DNA of 39,779 nucleotides from Candidatus Krumholzibacteriota bacterium (GCA_024277025.1 JAJRWA010000002.1:1-39779); one strand, 5' to 3'; counted from the stretch's first letter, positions 16,562 through 25,386 are shown. The notes: generated from the sequence alone by a model not told the origin. Program-made: numbers and translations.

Positions 16562-17056
16562 GGCCGCTCCAAACGCTGCGATGAAAGGCTAGCGCACGAA
16601 ATTGCTGGTGGGCCGGGTATGCGCCTGGATACTCAAGAGTCGATCCGTTCGAGCCGTTGGGATCGAGCCCAGAGGCTTCACACCTGCGGGCCCGAATCGT
16701 TCAAGTAGCTCGGGCAAACAATTCCCAGGTCTTATCCCTTCCAGGGCCCACTCTCTGATAGATCCAGATCGTGGGTGAGGGGTAGAGGTCCATCAGATCG
16801 CAGCCGGACAGGCCGCCATTCTGACATTCCTCTTCCTCATGTTTTGACCCTGCCCACCGCCTGCTCCGTATCGCCACGATTATCTCAGGGATCTATCCTG
16901 AGTACAGACTACGGAATTTCAAAACTTTGCCCAAGAGGGGCCTCCTTTTGAAAGAAACAGACTCCGGGCTCGTGCCCGGCAAGGGGAAGATAGGAGATCC
17001 GGCCGGGGCGTTGCAAGGGGACAAGGAAAGAAAACCAGACTCAATTTTGATAACTG
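16562..17056. other. Gene-free right arm of the element
   Basis: These 495 bp contain no convincing gene. An imperfect dyad, CTCAGG (16884-16889) and CCTGAG (16897-16902), with a 7-nt centre could be an operator or terminator. A 120-codon frame starting at 16927 on the + strand runs through the tRNA-Gly gene and is not real. The region may hold the promoter of the membrane protein gene and packaging or replication sites, which I cannot identify. Confidence 0.5.
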
Positions 17057-17076
17057 GTAGCACCATGGTAGCACCA
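17057..17076 (+). repeat. Paired GTAGCACCA repeat, right integrase arm-type sites
   Basis: GTAGCACCA at 17057-17065 and 17068-17076, again with an 11-bp period, 39 bp from the right att core. It matches the left doublet at 9180-9199 in sequence, spacing and orientation. Confidence 0.65.
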
Positions 17077-17115
17077 ACGCCACACCGACCAACCATCTCT
17101 TGTAACTTATTGAAT

Positions 17116-17164
17116 TGGAGCGGGGTACGAGGCTCGAACTCGCGACCCTCAGCTTGGGAAGCTG
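17116..17164. repeat. att site, right copy (inside intact tRNA-Gly)
   Basis: Identical over 49 bp to 9018-9066. On the - strand it supplies the 3' part of the intact tRNA-Gly gene, so integration leaves the tRNA functional, as is usual for tRNA-targeting integrases. Confidence 0.92.
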
Positions 17165-17191
17165 ATGCTCTACCAACTGAGCTAACCCCGC
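17116..17191 (-). tRNA. tRNA-Gly(CCC)
   Basis: A 76-nt cloverleaf: acceptor GCGGGGT/ACCCCGC, D arm GCTC-GAGC, anticodon stem TCAGC/GCTGA with loop TTCCCAA (anticodon CCC), T loop TTCGAGC and encoded CCA. It reads GGG. It is the integration target of the element: its 3' 49 bases are duplicated at 9018-9066. Confidence 0.95.
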
Positions 17192-17205
17192 TCCGGATCA
17201 CGAAA

Positions 17206-17232
17206 GCTATACCCCGCCCGGCTGGCTGTCAA
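17206..17232 (-). promoter_or_regulatory. Putative promoter of tRNA-Gly
   Basis: On the - strand a perfect TTGACA (17227-17232) precedes TATAGC (17206-17211) with a 15-bp spacer, 15 bp before the tRNA 5' end. The spacing is short, as in the putative mutL promoter. Confidence 0.5.
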
Positions 17233-17285
17233 CCCTGTCGCCGGCCTGGGTTGCGCCAACCGCAAATCAGTGCTTACTTTGGCCG

Positions 17286-18707
17286 ATGATCACTCTTATC
17301 CGTGCCTTTCCCCAGCCGCTGGACGCCCTGTATGACTGGCAGCCCGGCGACCACATCACCCACCTCGATGGCCGGCCCATCGAGGACATTCTCGATCTCT
17401 ACTATTACTCGCCCGAGACCCAGGTGACGACCCTGGACATCCAGCGCCGCACCGGCGAGGCCCTGCGGATCGAGATGGACCCGGCGGACATCGATACGGT
17501 CACGGGCTGCTTTGCGCCCATGGAGTTCAAGACCTGCGCCGCCGACTGCGTCTTCTGCTTCATCGACCAGAACCCCAAGGGCATGCGCGACTCGATTTAC
17601 GTCAAGGATGAGGACTACCGCTTCAGCTTCCTGTACGGCAACTACATCACCCTGACCAGCCTGGGCAAAAAGGGTATGCAGCGCATCATCGATCAGCGCC
17701 TGAGCCCGCTCTACGTGTCGGTGCACGCCACGGACATCGACGTGCGCACGCGCATGCTCGGCATCAAGCGCAAGTTCGATGTGGTGGAGAAGCTGCGCCA
17801 GCTGTGCGAGGCCGGCATCGAGATCCACACCCAGGTCGTGCTGTGCCCGGGCTGGAATGAAGGGGCAATCCTGGCGAAGACGTTCCGCGATCTGGTCGCC
17901 CTTGGGGTGCCGGTCACCGCGGGGGAAGAGGCTTTCACCGCTGTCTGCGAACGCGGCCACGGCTATGACGGCCAGGACCTGCCTGAGTACGCCGAGGTGG
18001 TGGCGGACCTGGACGCCGAACCCCGGGGTGGCGTCAAGTCCCTGGCCATCGTGCCGGTCGGCCTGAGCGCCCACCGCGAAGGCCTGACCAAACTGGATCC
18101 GGTCCGGCCTGAGCTCGCAGCCGAGGTCATCGCCCAGGTGGCCGACTGGCAGGCTGAGGCGCGCAAAGAGCTGGGTTTCTCGTTCGTCTACCTCAGCGAT
18201 GAATTCTACCTGATGGCCGAGCAGCCTTTCCCGGACGCGGCAACCTACGATGGCTTCTGGCAGATCGACAACGCCATCGGCCTGACCGCCCGCCTGCGCG
18301 ACACGTGGGCCGAGGCGTTGGACTGGGCCGCCGAAGAGGGCAGCCTGCCGGTGGCGCCCCTGACGGTGCTGACCGGCCAGTTGGCGGCCAAGGCCTGGCG
18401 CCGCGAGTTTGCCCCGGTCCTCAGCCGGCCCGACCTGCCGCCGGTCGAAGTCGTGGGGGTGGACAACCGCTTCTACGGCAACTCGGTCACCGTGGCGGGC
18501 CTGCTGTCGGGGGCCGACCTCAGGCGCACCCTGCTGACCCTGCCCGCGGCACCGATCCGGCAGGTCGTCCTGAGCCCCCGCGTGATCAACAGCGACGGCG
18601 TGACCCTGGACGGCATGACTCTCGAGGACATCGGTCGCGACCAGCCCCACCGCCTGATCCTGGGCGAAGAAGACGGCTTTGTTGATTTCTGGCAGGAACT
18701 GGGCTAG
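17286..18707 (+). CDS. DUF512 radical SAM protein with PDZ-like N-terminus
   Basis: A 473-residue protein. Residues 1-65 resemble a PDZ domain (WQPGDHITHLDGRPIEDILD). The radical SAM cluster motif is Cys84, Cys88 and Cys91 (CAADCVFC), a CxxxCxxC pattern binding a 4Fe-4S cluster. The C-terminal part (VVGVDNRFYGNSVTVAGLLSG) is the DUF512 region. The family is widespread next to der and is of unknown reaction; association with ribosome assembly or membrane lipid genes is inferred from neighbourhood. The ATG at 17286 follows the tRNA by about 95 bp with only a weak ribosome binding site. It leads the der-plsY-gpsA-merR run. Confidence 0.9.
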   Translation: MITLIRAFPQPLDALYDWQPGDHITHLDGRPIEDILDLYYYSPETQVTTLDIQRRTGEALRIEMDPADIDTVTGCFAPMEFKTCAADCVFCFIDQNPKGMRDSIYVKDEDYRFSFLYGNYITLTSLGKKGMQRIIDQRLSPLYVSVHATDIDVRTRMLGIKRKFDVVEKLRQLCEAGIEIHTQVVLCPGWNEGAILAKTFRDLVALGVPVTAGEEAFTAVCERGHGYDGQDLPEYAEVVADLDAEPRGGVKSLAIVPVGLSAHREGLTKLDPVRPELAAEVIAQVADWQAEARKELGFSFVYLSDEFYLMAEQPFPDAATYDGFWQIDNAIGLTARLRDTWAEALDWAAEEGSLPVAPLTVLTGQLAAKAWRREFAPVLSRPDLPPVEVVGVDNRFYGNSVTVAGLLSGADLRRTLLTLPAAPIRQVVLSPRVINSDGVTLDGMTLEDIGRDQPHRLILGEEDGFVDFWQELG

Positions 18708-18793
18708 TTTCAGGCCCGTAGTCATTCCGGATAATTCGCCTCAACGTTCACGCCTAACCGGTTTTCCCGGCAGGCGTTCGGCAGGAGCATATC

Positions 18794-20104
18794 GTGTCAT
18801 TGCGCACCGTGGCCATCGTAGGCCGCCCCAACGTGGGCAAGTCCACGCTCTTCAACCGCATCGTCGGCCAGAGGCGCGCCGTGGTGCACGAGACCGCCGG
18901 CGTGACCCGCGACCGCATTGCCGAAACCACCGACTGGGGTGGCCATCCGTTCATCCTGCTGGACACCGGCGGCATCATTCCCTTCGGCGAAACGGTTTCC
19001 GAGTTCGACGCCGTCGTGACCGAGATCGCCCGGAACGCCATCGACGACGCCGACGTGGTGCTTTTTCTGGTCGACGGCAAGGTCGGCCCCATGGCCTGGG
19101 ACGAGTCCATCGCAGCGGATCTGCGCAAGAAGGGAAAACCCACGGTACTCTGCGTGAACAAGCTGGAAAAGGAATCCGAGCAGATGGCGATCCACGAGTT
19201 CCACGGTATGGGCCTGGGCGAGCCGGTGGGCATCAGCGCCCTGCACGGCTACGGGGTCGGGGACCTGCTGGACGTGGTGGTCGAGGGCTTTCCCCAGCAC
19301 GAAGTCGAAGAGCCCTGTGACTGCAAGGTCGCCATCCTGGGCCGGCCCAATGTGGGCAAGAGCAGCCTGTTGAATATCCTGACCGGTGAGCAGAGCGCCC
19401 TGGTCAGTGAGATTTCCGGGACCACCCGCGACTCGGTGCATACGGACATGCAGTGGCACGGCAAGACCATCCGGCTGATCGACACCGCGGGACTCCGGCG
19501 CAAGTCCAAGGTCAAGGAAGCCGTCGAGGTCTTCAGCAACATGCGCACCGTACGGGCCCTCGAACAGTGTGACATCGCGGTATTCATGGTCGACGCCTCG
19601 GGCGGCTCGGTCTCCCAGGATGCCAAGATCGCCGGCATGATCCACGACCAGGGCAAGGGCGTGGTCGTCATCTTCAACAAGTGGGATCTGGTCAAGAAGG
19701 AAACCAACACCCACGTCGAGCACTGGGAGGAGTTCTGCCGTGACGTGCCGTTCCTGCCCTACGCGCCGTGGTTCATGATCAGCGCCCTGACGAAGCAGCG
19801 CACCGGCCGCATCATGGAAAAGGTCTGGGAGGTCCACCAGGAACGTCAGAAGCGCATCCCGACCAGCGAACTGAACAGCATCATGGAGCGCATCGTCAAT
19901 TTCCAGCAGCCGCGCGCCCACGGCGGGGGGCTGGGCAAGATCTACTACACGACCCAGGTCGAGTCGGCGCCACCGGTCTTCCTGATGAGTGTCAATGAGC
20001 CGAAGTTCTTTGCCCGTAACTACCTGCGCTTCATCAATAATCAATTGCGCAAAGAATACGGCTTTACCGGGAACCGGATTTTTGTCAAAATGAAGAAGCA
20101 TTAG
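18794..20104 (+). CDS. der: Ribosome biogenesis GTPase Der (EngA)
   Basis: Der has two tandem G domains and a KH-like domain and is needed for 50S ribosome assembly. Both P-loops are visible: GRPNVGKST (10-18) and GRPNVGKSS (183-191). G3 motifs DTGG and DTAG and G4 motifs NKLE and NKWD are present, and the C-terminal KH-like region ends KEYGFTGNRIFVKMKKH. The 436-residue length is typical. The GTG start has AGGAG about six bases upstream. It follows the DUF512 gene by 86 bp. Confidence 0.98.
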   Translation: MSLRTVAIVGRPNVGKSTLFNRIVGQRRAVVHETAGVTRDRIAETTDWGGHPFILLDTGGIIPFGETVSEFDAVVTEIARNAIDDADVVLFLVDGKVGPMAWDESIAADLRKKGKPTVLCVNKLEKESEQMAIHEFHGMGLGEPVGISALHGYGVGDLLDVVVEGFPQHEVEEPCDCKVAILGRPNVGKSSLLNILTGEQSALVSEISGTTRDSVHTDMQWHGKTIRLIDTAGLRRKSKVKEAVEVFSNMRTVRALEQCDIAVFMVDASGGSVSQDAKIAGMIHDQGKGVVVIFNKWDLVKKETNTHVEHWEEFCRDVPFLPYAPWFMISALTKQRTGRIMEKVWEVHQERQKRIPTSELNSIMERIVNFQQPRAHGGGLGKIYYTTQVESAPPVFLMSVNEPKFFARNYLRFINNQLRKEYGFTGNRIFVKMKKH

Positions 20105-20164
20105 GATCGGGCGGCCTGCGTCGTCCCGGGACCTCACTTCCACCCGAAGCAGAAAACAAGTGCC

Positions 20165-20842
20165 ATGCTCCTGATTGTTTTTCTCCTGTTGGCTTTCGGC
20201 CTGGGCTCGGTGCCTTTCAGCTACATCATCGGCAAGCGGGTCAAGGGGATCGATCTGCGCCAGCACGGCAGTGGCAATCTCGGTTCGACCAACGTGTTCC
20301 GCAATCTGGGCCCGGCCTGGGGAGTCCTTTGCCTGCTGCTGGACATGGCCAAGGGGGCGGTCGCCGTCGGCCTGATGACCTGGCTGGTCAACTCCTGGCC
20401 CGAGGGACAGGCCACACCGTTCCACATCACGCCGGATCTGTTCCGCATCTTCGCCGGCGTGGTGGCCAGTCTGGGACACACCTTCAGTCCCTTCGTCGAT
20501 TTTCACGGCGGCAAGGGCGTGGCCACGACCGGCGGCGCATTCGCCGTCCTGGAGCCATTCGCCCTGCTGGTCACCCTGGCCGCTTTTGGCGCGGTCTTCG
20601 TCACCACGCGCATCGTCTCGCTGGCCAGCATCACCGCCGCAAGCGTCCTGCCGCTGGCGGTCTTCTTCTTCGAACTGAAGTCCCTGGATACCTCCAAGAC
20701 CATTGTCATTTTCACTTTCCTGATCTGCGGCTGGGTCCTGTTCAAGCACCGCACAAACATTTCGCGCCTGCGCGACGGCACCGAAGCCCGGATCTCGCCG
20801 GGGGATTCGAGTGGGGCCGACGACAAGACCGGAGGGCAATAG
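20165..20842 (+). CDS. plsY: Acyl-phosphate:glycerol-3-phosphate acyltransferase PlsY
   Basis: PlsY is an integral membrane enzyme making lysophosphatidic acid from acyl-phosphate and glycerol 3-phosphate. The first family motif (GSVPFSYIIGKR followed by GSGNLGSTNVFR), the GHTFSPFVDFHGGKGVATT motif and several hydrophobic helices are clear. At 225 residues it is slightly longer than usual, with a hydrophilic tail (ARISPGDSSGADDKTGG). gpsA, which supplies its substrate, begins one base after the stop, so the two steps are in one operon. Confidence 0.96.
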   Translation: MLLIVFLLLAFGLGSVPFSYIIGKRVKGIDLRQHGSGNLGSTNVFRNLGPAWGVLCLLLDMAKGAVAVGLMTWLVNSWPEGQATPFHITPDLFRIFAGVVASLGHTFSPFVDFHGGKGVATTGGAFAVLEPFALLVTLAAFGAVFVTTRIVSLASITAASVLPLAVFFFELKSLDTSKTIVIFTFLICGWVLFKHRTNISRLRDGTEARISPGDSSGADDKTGGQ

Positions 20843-20843
20843 C

Positions 20844-21866
20844 GTGAAAGCAGCCATCCTCGGCACCGGCAGTTGGGCCTCCGCCTTCGGCAGCCACCTG
20901 TGCCACAAGTGGGAACGTGTCGTTCTGTGGGGTATCGAGAAACAGCAGGTCGACTCCATCAACCAGACGGGAACCAATCCGGATTTTCTGGGCAACGTGG
21001 CCCTGCCGCCCAACCTGCGGGCCAGTCTCGACCTGGCCGACGTGCTGCTGGGCGCTGAAATCGTTTTTGTGGTGGTGCCCAGTCAGGCCGTGCGCGAGGT
21101 CATGAACCAGGTGGCGGCCAGCCCGGCCTTCCAGGCGGGCACGCCGGTGGTGAACATGGCCAAGGGCTTCGAGGTCAGCACCCTCGAGCGCATCAGCGAG
21201 GTCATCACCGATGAGTTGACCAACGCCGGCCTGCGCGACCAGCATCCGGTCGCGGTGCTGCTGGGCCCCAGCCATGCCGAGGAAGTCGCCCAGGAGCAGC
21301 CCACCGCCGTCGTCCTGTCCGGCGGCCCGGATGGCGACTGGAGCCACTGGCAGACGTGGATCGCGGGGCCGTTCTTCCGCGTCTACACCAATGACGACAT
21401 GGCCGGCGTCGAAATCGCCTCCGGCTTCAAGAACATCATCGCCCTGGCCGTGGGCATGGCCGACGGACTGGGCGCGGGGGACAACACCCGCGGCACCCTG
21501 ATGACCCGGGGCATGTTCGAGCTTTCACGCCTGGGCACGGCCCTCGGCGGACAGCAGGAGACTTTCTTCGGCCTGGCCGGCATCGGCGATATGATCACGA
21601 CCTGCATCAGTCACCATTCCCGCAATCGCAACTTTGGCGAAGCGGTGACCAACGGCGACCGCACACCGGAAGAAATCCTCGCCGGCAGCGTCCAGGTTGT
21701 CGAAGGGGTCCATATGACTCGTGCAGCCTTGAAGTTGTCTGACAAGCTGGGGGTCGAACTTCCTATTACCAAACAGGTTCATGATGTGCTATTCTCTGAA
21801 AAACCCCCGCGGCAGGCCATGCGTGAATTGATGGAACGGCAGTTGCGGGATGAATTCGGCGGATGA
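20844..21866 (+). CDS. gpsA: Glycerol-3-phosphate dehydrogenase [NAD(P)+]
   Basis: It reduces dihydroxyacetone phosphate to glycerol 3-phosphate for phospholipid synthesis. The nucleotide-binding GTGSWASAFG (7-16), the substrate-site segments GPSHAEEV and SGFKNIIALAVGMADGLG, and GGQQETFFGLAGIGDMITTC are typical of GpsA. GTG 20844 is chosen because GGAGG lies eight bases upstream and the Rossmann motif then begins at the usual place; this gives 340 residues. A frame-open extension to 20811 overlaps plsY and is rejected. Confidence 0.97.
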   Translation: MKAAILGTGSWASAFGSHLCHKWERVVLWGIEKQQVDSINQTGTNPDFLGNVALPPNLRASLDLADVLLGAEIVFVVVPSQAVREVMNQVAASPAFQAGTPVVNMAKGFEVSTLERISEVITDELTNAGLRDQHPVAVLLGPSHAEEVAQEQPTAVVLSGGPDGDWSHWQTWIAGPFFRVYTNDDMAGVEIASGFKNIIALAVGMADGLGAGDNTRGTLMTRGMFELSRLGTALGGQQETFFGLAGIGDMITTCISHHSRNRNFGEAVTNGDRTPEEILAGSVQVVEGVHMTRAALKLSDKLGVELPITKQVHDVLFSEKPPRQAMRELMERQLRDEFGG

Positions 21867-21905
21867 CGGAGCTGCGTCCCATCGCCCTGCGGGAGAAAGC
21901 GGATC

Positions 21906-22346
21906 ATGGCTGCTAAGAATAAGGATACCGGGAAGGTGGAGTACACCAAGCTCTACTACTCGATCAGCGAGGTGGCGCGGCTGACCGGGGTCAAGGCCCA
22001 CGTTCTGCGCTACTGGGAGAGCGAGTTCCCCACCCTCAAGCCTCGCAAGACCCGGACCGGCAGCCGGCGTTACCGCCCGGCTGACATCGATGAGATCCAG
22101 GTCATCAAGGATCTGCTCTACAACCAGGGCTTCAAGATTGCCGGTGCCCGCAAGATGATTCGGCAGCAGAAGAAGCAGAAGCCGGTGCCCGCGACCCCGG
22201 CAGCGCCGCAGATGGCCCTTAAGTTCGCCGGCATGGATGATACGCAGCGGCTCGCCTTTCTGAAGGACGAACTGCGCGAGGTGCTGGCGATGATCAAGGA
22301 CCTGGAGGCCCGCACGGCCGACCGGAAGCTGGCGGGCAAGGGCTAG
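21906..22346 (+). CDS. MerR-family transcriptional regulator
   Basis: A 146-residue protein with a MerR-type winged HTH at residues 16-85 ([22 protein letters not shown], then [18 protein letters not shown]). A short basic linker with QQKKQKP leads to a C-terminal helix ([19 protein letters not shown]) suited to dimerisation. No metal-binding cysteines are seen, so it is the effector-free short type often found after lipid or ihf-like genes. It lies 39 bp after gpsA and is probably in the same operon; its target is unknown. Confidence 0.9.
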   Translation: MAAKNKDTGKVEYTKLYYSISEVARLTGVKAHVLRYWESEFPTLKPRKTRTGSRRYRPADIDEIQVIKDLLYNQGFKIAGARKMIRQQKKQKPVPATPAAPQMALKFAGMDDTQRLAFLKDELREVLAMIKDLEARTADRKLAGKG

Positions 22347-22453
22347 GTCCGGCGCTCCGATCATTTGCTTCTTGTCCCGGGCGGGTACGCGTATTATTTT
22401 GCCCCTCGAAATCGATTCCCCCGCCGATGACCGCATCGGCATGAATTCCAGGT

Positions 22454-22530
<77 letters not shown>

Positions 22531-22541
22531 GCGACAAATCA

Positions 22542-22563
22542 ACCGCCTGCCGGCGGTTTTTTT
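22542..22563 (+). terminator. Rho-independent terminator after tRNA-Pro(GGG)
   Basis: The stem ACCGCC/GGCGGT with loop TGCC is followed directly by a run of seven T (22557-22563). It ends the tRNA transcript. Confidence 0.85.
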
Positions 22564-22661
22564 GTACCTGCCGGCGCCGTTTTTCATGGCACGAGGCCGC
22601 CCCGCAAGGTATTCTGTCACTGTGCCGCCCAACTGAACCAAGCCCCTTCCCTGTGAGATCC

Positions 22662-23339
22662 ATGCCTGCTTACGGTGCCATCCTGCCTGCTCTGAACGCC
22701 GCGCGCTTCCTGACCGAGGTCGTCGGCGACATCCGGGCCCGGCAACCGGGCCTGCGTGTGCTGGTGGTCGACGACGGCAGCACCGACGGCACCGCGGACG
22801 TGGCCCGGGCCGCGGGCGCCGAGGTCATCGTCCACGAGGTCAACCGGGGCAAGGGAGAGGCCCTCAAGACCGGCTACGCCTGGGCACAGGAAGCAGGTCT
22901 GGACTGGGTCTACACCATGGACTCGGACGGGCAGCACCTGCCGGCCGAGCTGCAGGGCTTCCAGGACGCCGCCGCCGCCGGCGATCTGGACATCGTGATC
23001 GGCACCCGCATGGACGCCACCGCGGATATGCCCTGGCTGCGCAAGCGCACCAACGAATTCACCAGTTGGGTGATCAGCCGCCTGGCAGGCACGAACATTC
23101 CGGACTCCCAGAATGGCTACCGCTTGTACCGGGTAGCCTGCCTGGAGGGCCTGACCCTCAAGACCAGCCGCTACGATTCCGAATCCGAAATACTGGTGCG
23201 CCTGGCCCGGCGGGGTTTCCGCATCGGCTCGGCACCCATCACGACGGTCTATGGCGACGAGGTCAGCTCCATCAACCCGCTGGTCGATACCGGCCGTTTT
23301 TTTCGTCTGGTCTTGATGCTCTTGTTTTCCCGTGATTAG
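22662..23339 (+). CDS. Family 2 glycosyltransferase
   Basis: A 225-residue GT-A fold enzyme: [19 protein letters not shown], the nucleotide-sugar site [12 protein letters not shown] and the metal-binding DSDGQH. The short length and the C-terminal segment ([38 protein letters not shown]) resemble dolichyl- or undecaprenyl-phosphate sugar transferases, but it lacks membrane segments. The acceptor is unknown. ATG 22662 is used; a longer frame to 22482 runs through the tRNA and terminator. It precedes surE by 25 bp. Confidence 0.9.
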   Translation: MPAYGAILPALNAARFLTEVVGDIRARQPGLRVLVVDDGSTDGTADVARAAGAEVIVHEVNRGKGEALKTGYAWAQEAGLDWVYTMDSDGQHLPAELQGFQDAAAAGDLDIVIGTRMDATADMPWLRKRTNEFTSWVISRLAGTNIPDSQNGYRLYRVACLEGLTLKTSRYDSESEILVRLARRGFRIGSAPITTVYGDEVSSINPLVDTGRFFRLVLMLLFSRD

Positions 23340-23364
23340 AACCGCCTTAAGTCAGGATTGAACC

Positions 23365-24162
23365 ATGAGTGAAACCACGCACGTTCTGATCTCCAACGAT
23401 GACGGCATCGACGCCCACGGCATCGGTGTCCTGACGGAAGCCATCGCCTCGCTGGAGGGGTTCCGGGTGACGGTTGTGGCGCCGCACGACCAGCAGAGCG
23501 CCTCGAGCCACAGCCTGACCCTGACCTCGCCCCTGCGCATCATCAATCAGGGGCCCAACCGCTACGCGGTGACCGGCACGCCCACCGACACGGTGCTGGT
23601 GGCCATGGAGAAGATCCTGCGCTCGGACCCGCCGGATGTCGTCATGAGCGGGATCAACCACGGCCCGAACATGGGCGAGGACGTGCTCTACTCCGGCACC
23701 GTGGCCGCAGCCATGGAGGGCACGATGTTCAATATCCCCAGCTACGCCTTCAGCCTGGCGGCCTGGCACCCCACTGATTTCAGCGGCGCGGCCGCCTTCA
23801 TCCGCGGCTCGATCCGCGATATCCTGGCCTTCCCCCTGCGCAAGGGATCGCTGCTGAACATCAACATCCCGGATGGCCCGGTGACCAACATCCAGGGCAT
23901 TCGGGTCACCCGCCTGGGCAGCCGCGTCTATCAGAACGTGATCACCGACCAGGTCGATCCCCACGGCAAACCCTACTTCTGGATCGGCGGCTCGGGCCCG
24001 ACCTGGGCCCGCGAGAACGGGACCGACTACAACGCCGTGGAAGAGGGCTACGTCAGCCTGACGCCGCTGCTGGTGGACCTGACCCACTACGGACTGCAGC
24101 AGGAAATGAAGTCATTGGAGCGGGACGGGCTGCCTGACGCCGCGACCGGGGAAGGTCCATGA
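23365..24162 (+). CDS. surE: 5'/3'-nucleotidase SurE
   Basis: SurE is a metal-dependent nucleotidase acting on nucleoside monophosphates in stationary-phase survival. The metal site is SNDDGIDAHG (Asp12-Asp13). SASSHSLTLTSPLRI and VMSGINHGPNMGEDVLYSGTV are conserved family blocks. Length 265 is normal. AGGA lies seven bases before the ATG. The stop overlaps the pcm start (ATGA), and the surE-pcm pairing is widely conserved. Confidence 0.97.
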   Translation: MSETTHVLISNDDGIDAHGIGVLTEAIASLEGFRVTVVAPHDQQSASSHSLTLTSPLRIINQGPNRYAVTGTPTDTVLVAMEKILRSDPPDVVMSGINHGPNMGEDVLYSGTVAAAMEGTMFNIPSYAFSLAAWHPTDFSGAAAFIRGSIRDILAFPLRKGSLLNINIPDGPVTNIQGIRVTRLGSRVYQNVITDQVDPHGKPYFWIGGSGPTWARENGTDYNAVEEGYVSLTPLLVDLTHYGLQQEMKSLERDGLPDAATGEGP

Positions 24163-24860
24163 GACGATTCGCCGTGGCCCGGCGCCGCATGGTCCGGGAG
24201 CAGTTGGCCGATGCCGGCCTGGGCGACCGCCGCGTCCTGCAGGTCATGCAGGAAGTTCCGCGTCACCTGTTTGTGCCCAAACTTCTCTGCCATCGTGCCC
24301 ACCAGCCCTGTGCCTTGCCCATCGGCTTCGGCCAGACGATCAGCAAGCCGTTCACCGTCGGCCTGATGACGACGCTGCTGGAATTGCAGGGCCACGAACA
24401 TGTTCTGGAGGTGGGCACCGGCTCTGGCTATCAGGGCGCCGTGCTGGCCCGGCTGGCCCGTTCCGTGGTCTCGGTCGAACGCATCGCGCCCCTGGCTGAC
24501 CGCGCCCGTGCGACCCTGGCCGAGCTGGGCTACGACAACATCACGGTTGCGGCCAGCGACGGCATCGAGGGCCTGTTTGATTCGGCACCCTACGACGCGA
24601 TCATGGTCACGGCCTGCGCCCCGCACCTGCCGCCCCTGCTGGTCAGCCAGCTCAGGGATGGCGGCTGTCTGCTGATCCCGGTCAACAAGGGACGGGAGCA
24701 GATCCTGTATCGGTACCAGCGCCAGGGCGAGGAGGTGCTGGTTGAACAATCGGTCAGTTGCCGCTTCGTGCCCCTGCTGCCCGGCGTCGAGAGTCCGGCG
24801 ACCCACGACCCCAGCCTCGCGGACACCAGCGGGGACCTGGAGGGAGAACACCTTGCGTGA
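24159..24860 (+). CDS. pcm: Protein-L-isoaspartate O-methyltransferase
   Basis: It repairs isoaspartyl residues in aged proteins using S-adenosylmethionine. The family signature FGQTISKP (57-64, with Ser62) and the SAM-binding VLEVGTGSGYQ (82-92) are clear. It is 233 residues, a little longer than the usual 210, with a C-terminal extension of low conservation. It is coupled to surE through ATGA, and its 3' end overlaps the next gene by eight bases, so three genes are tightly linked. Confidence 0.96.
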   Translation: MRRFAVARRRMVREQLADAGLGDRRVLQVMQEVPRHLFVPKLLCHRAHQPCALPIGFGQTISKPFTVGLMTTLLELQGHEHVLEVGTGSGYQGAVLARLARSVVSVERIAPLADRARATLAELGYDNITVAASDGIEGLFDSAPYDAIMVTACAPHLPPLLVSQLRDGGCLLIPVNKGREQILYRYQRQGEEVLVEQSVSCRFVPLLPGVESPATHDPSLADTSGDLEGEHLA

Positions 24861-25341
24861 GCATCTGATGGAGCTGATCGGCCAGTTACCGGCCCCGGTG
24901 GCGGTCGTACTGGTGGCCATGCTGCCGGTCTTCGAACTGCGCGGGGCCATTCCCGCAGGGTACGCCCTGGGCATGACCGACCCGGTCCTGATCTACGTGC
25001 TGGCGGTCATCGGCAACTTCCTGCCGGTCCTGCCGATCCTGCTGCTGATCGGCCCGGCGGAGCGCCGCTTGCGCCGCTTTGCGACCATGGACCGCTTTTT
25101 CAACTGGCTATTCAAGCGCACGGTCAGCCGCAGCGACGTCATCAAACGGTACGAAAGTCTGGGCCTGATTTTATTCGTCGCCATCCCCGCGCCCATGACC
25201 GGCGCCTGGACCGGCAGCCTGGCGGCCTACCTCTTCAAACTTCCCTTGCGGATGGCCATTCCATGTATCATTCTTGGCATCCTGATCGCCGGAGTGGTGG
25301 TCTCGCTTGTCTCGCAGGGGGTTATCCAGCTGTGGCGCTAG
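24853..25341 (+). CDS. Small multidrug export-like membrane protein
   Basis: A 162-residue protein of the Sm_multidrug_ex type (PF06695-like). It has helices around PVAVVLVAMLPVFELRGAIP, PVLIYVLAVIGNFLPVLPILLL, GLILFVAIPAPMTGAWTGSL and the C-terminal CIILGILIAGVVVSLVSQG. ELRGAIP and the PAPMTGAWTG segment are typical. The substrate is unknown despite the family name. TTG 24853 is chosen because GGAGGG lies eight bases upstream; ATG 24868 is the alternative. The start lies within the end of pcm. Confidence 0.85.
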   Translation: MREHLMELIGQLPAPVAVVLVAMLPVFELRGAIPAGYALGMTDPVLIYVLAVIGNFLPVLPILLLIGPAERRLRRFATMDRFFNWLFKRTVSRSDVIKRYESLGLILFVAIPAPMTGAWTGSLAAYLFKLPLRMAIPCIILGILIAGVVVSLVSQGVIQLWR

Positions 25342-25386
25342 TGAGTCCGGCAATGCCGTTTCCCGGTGCATCAACAGCCTCAAGGT

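Larger units (their letters stand above)
9018..17164. mobile_element. Integrated 8.1 kb element in tRNA-Gly(CCC), phage-satellite-like
   Basis: A perfect 49-bp direct repeat, identical to the 3' part of tRNA-Gly, bounds the segment (9018-9066 and 17116-17164). A tyrosine integrase lies just inside the left end. Genes in order: integrase, unknown, AlpA/Xis-like HTH, replication-type winged-helix protein, small unknown, prohead protease-capsid fusion, small terminase, two tiny proteins, and a membrane protein on the other strand. Base composition is visibly less GC-rich than the flanking host genes, and leucine codons are more mixed. No large terminase, portal, tail, holin or endolysin is present. 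Known Gram-negative phage-inducible islands share the int-alpA-rep-terS layout. Inference: a capsid-encoding phage satellite, with a decayed prophage as the alternative. Confidence 0.85.

Noticed and set aside
9018..17164. Gene transfer agent
   Set aside because: Presence of integrase, att sites and a replication-type gene, and lack of a tail cluster, argue against it.
16927..17289. 120-codon + strand frame at the right end of the element
   Set aside because: It runs through tRNA-Gly; the central part is the usual false peptide read from a tRNA.
18797..21013. 738-codon frame antisense to der, plsY and gpsA
   Set aside because: It spans three certain genes and the gaps between them; a product of high GC third positions.
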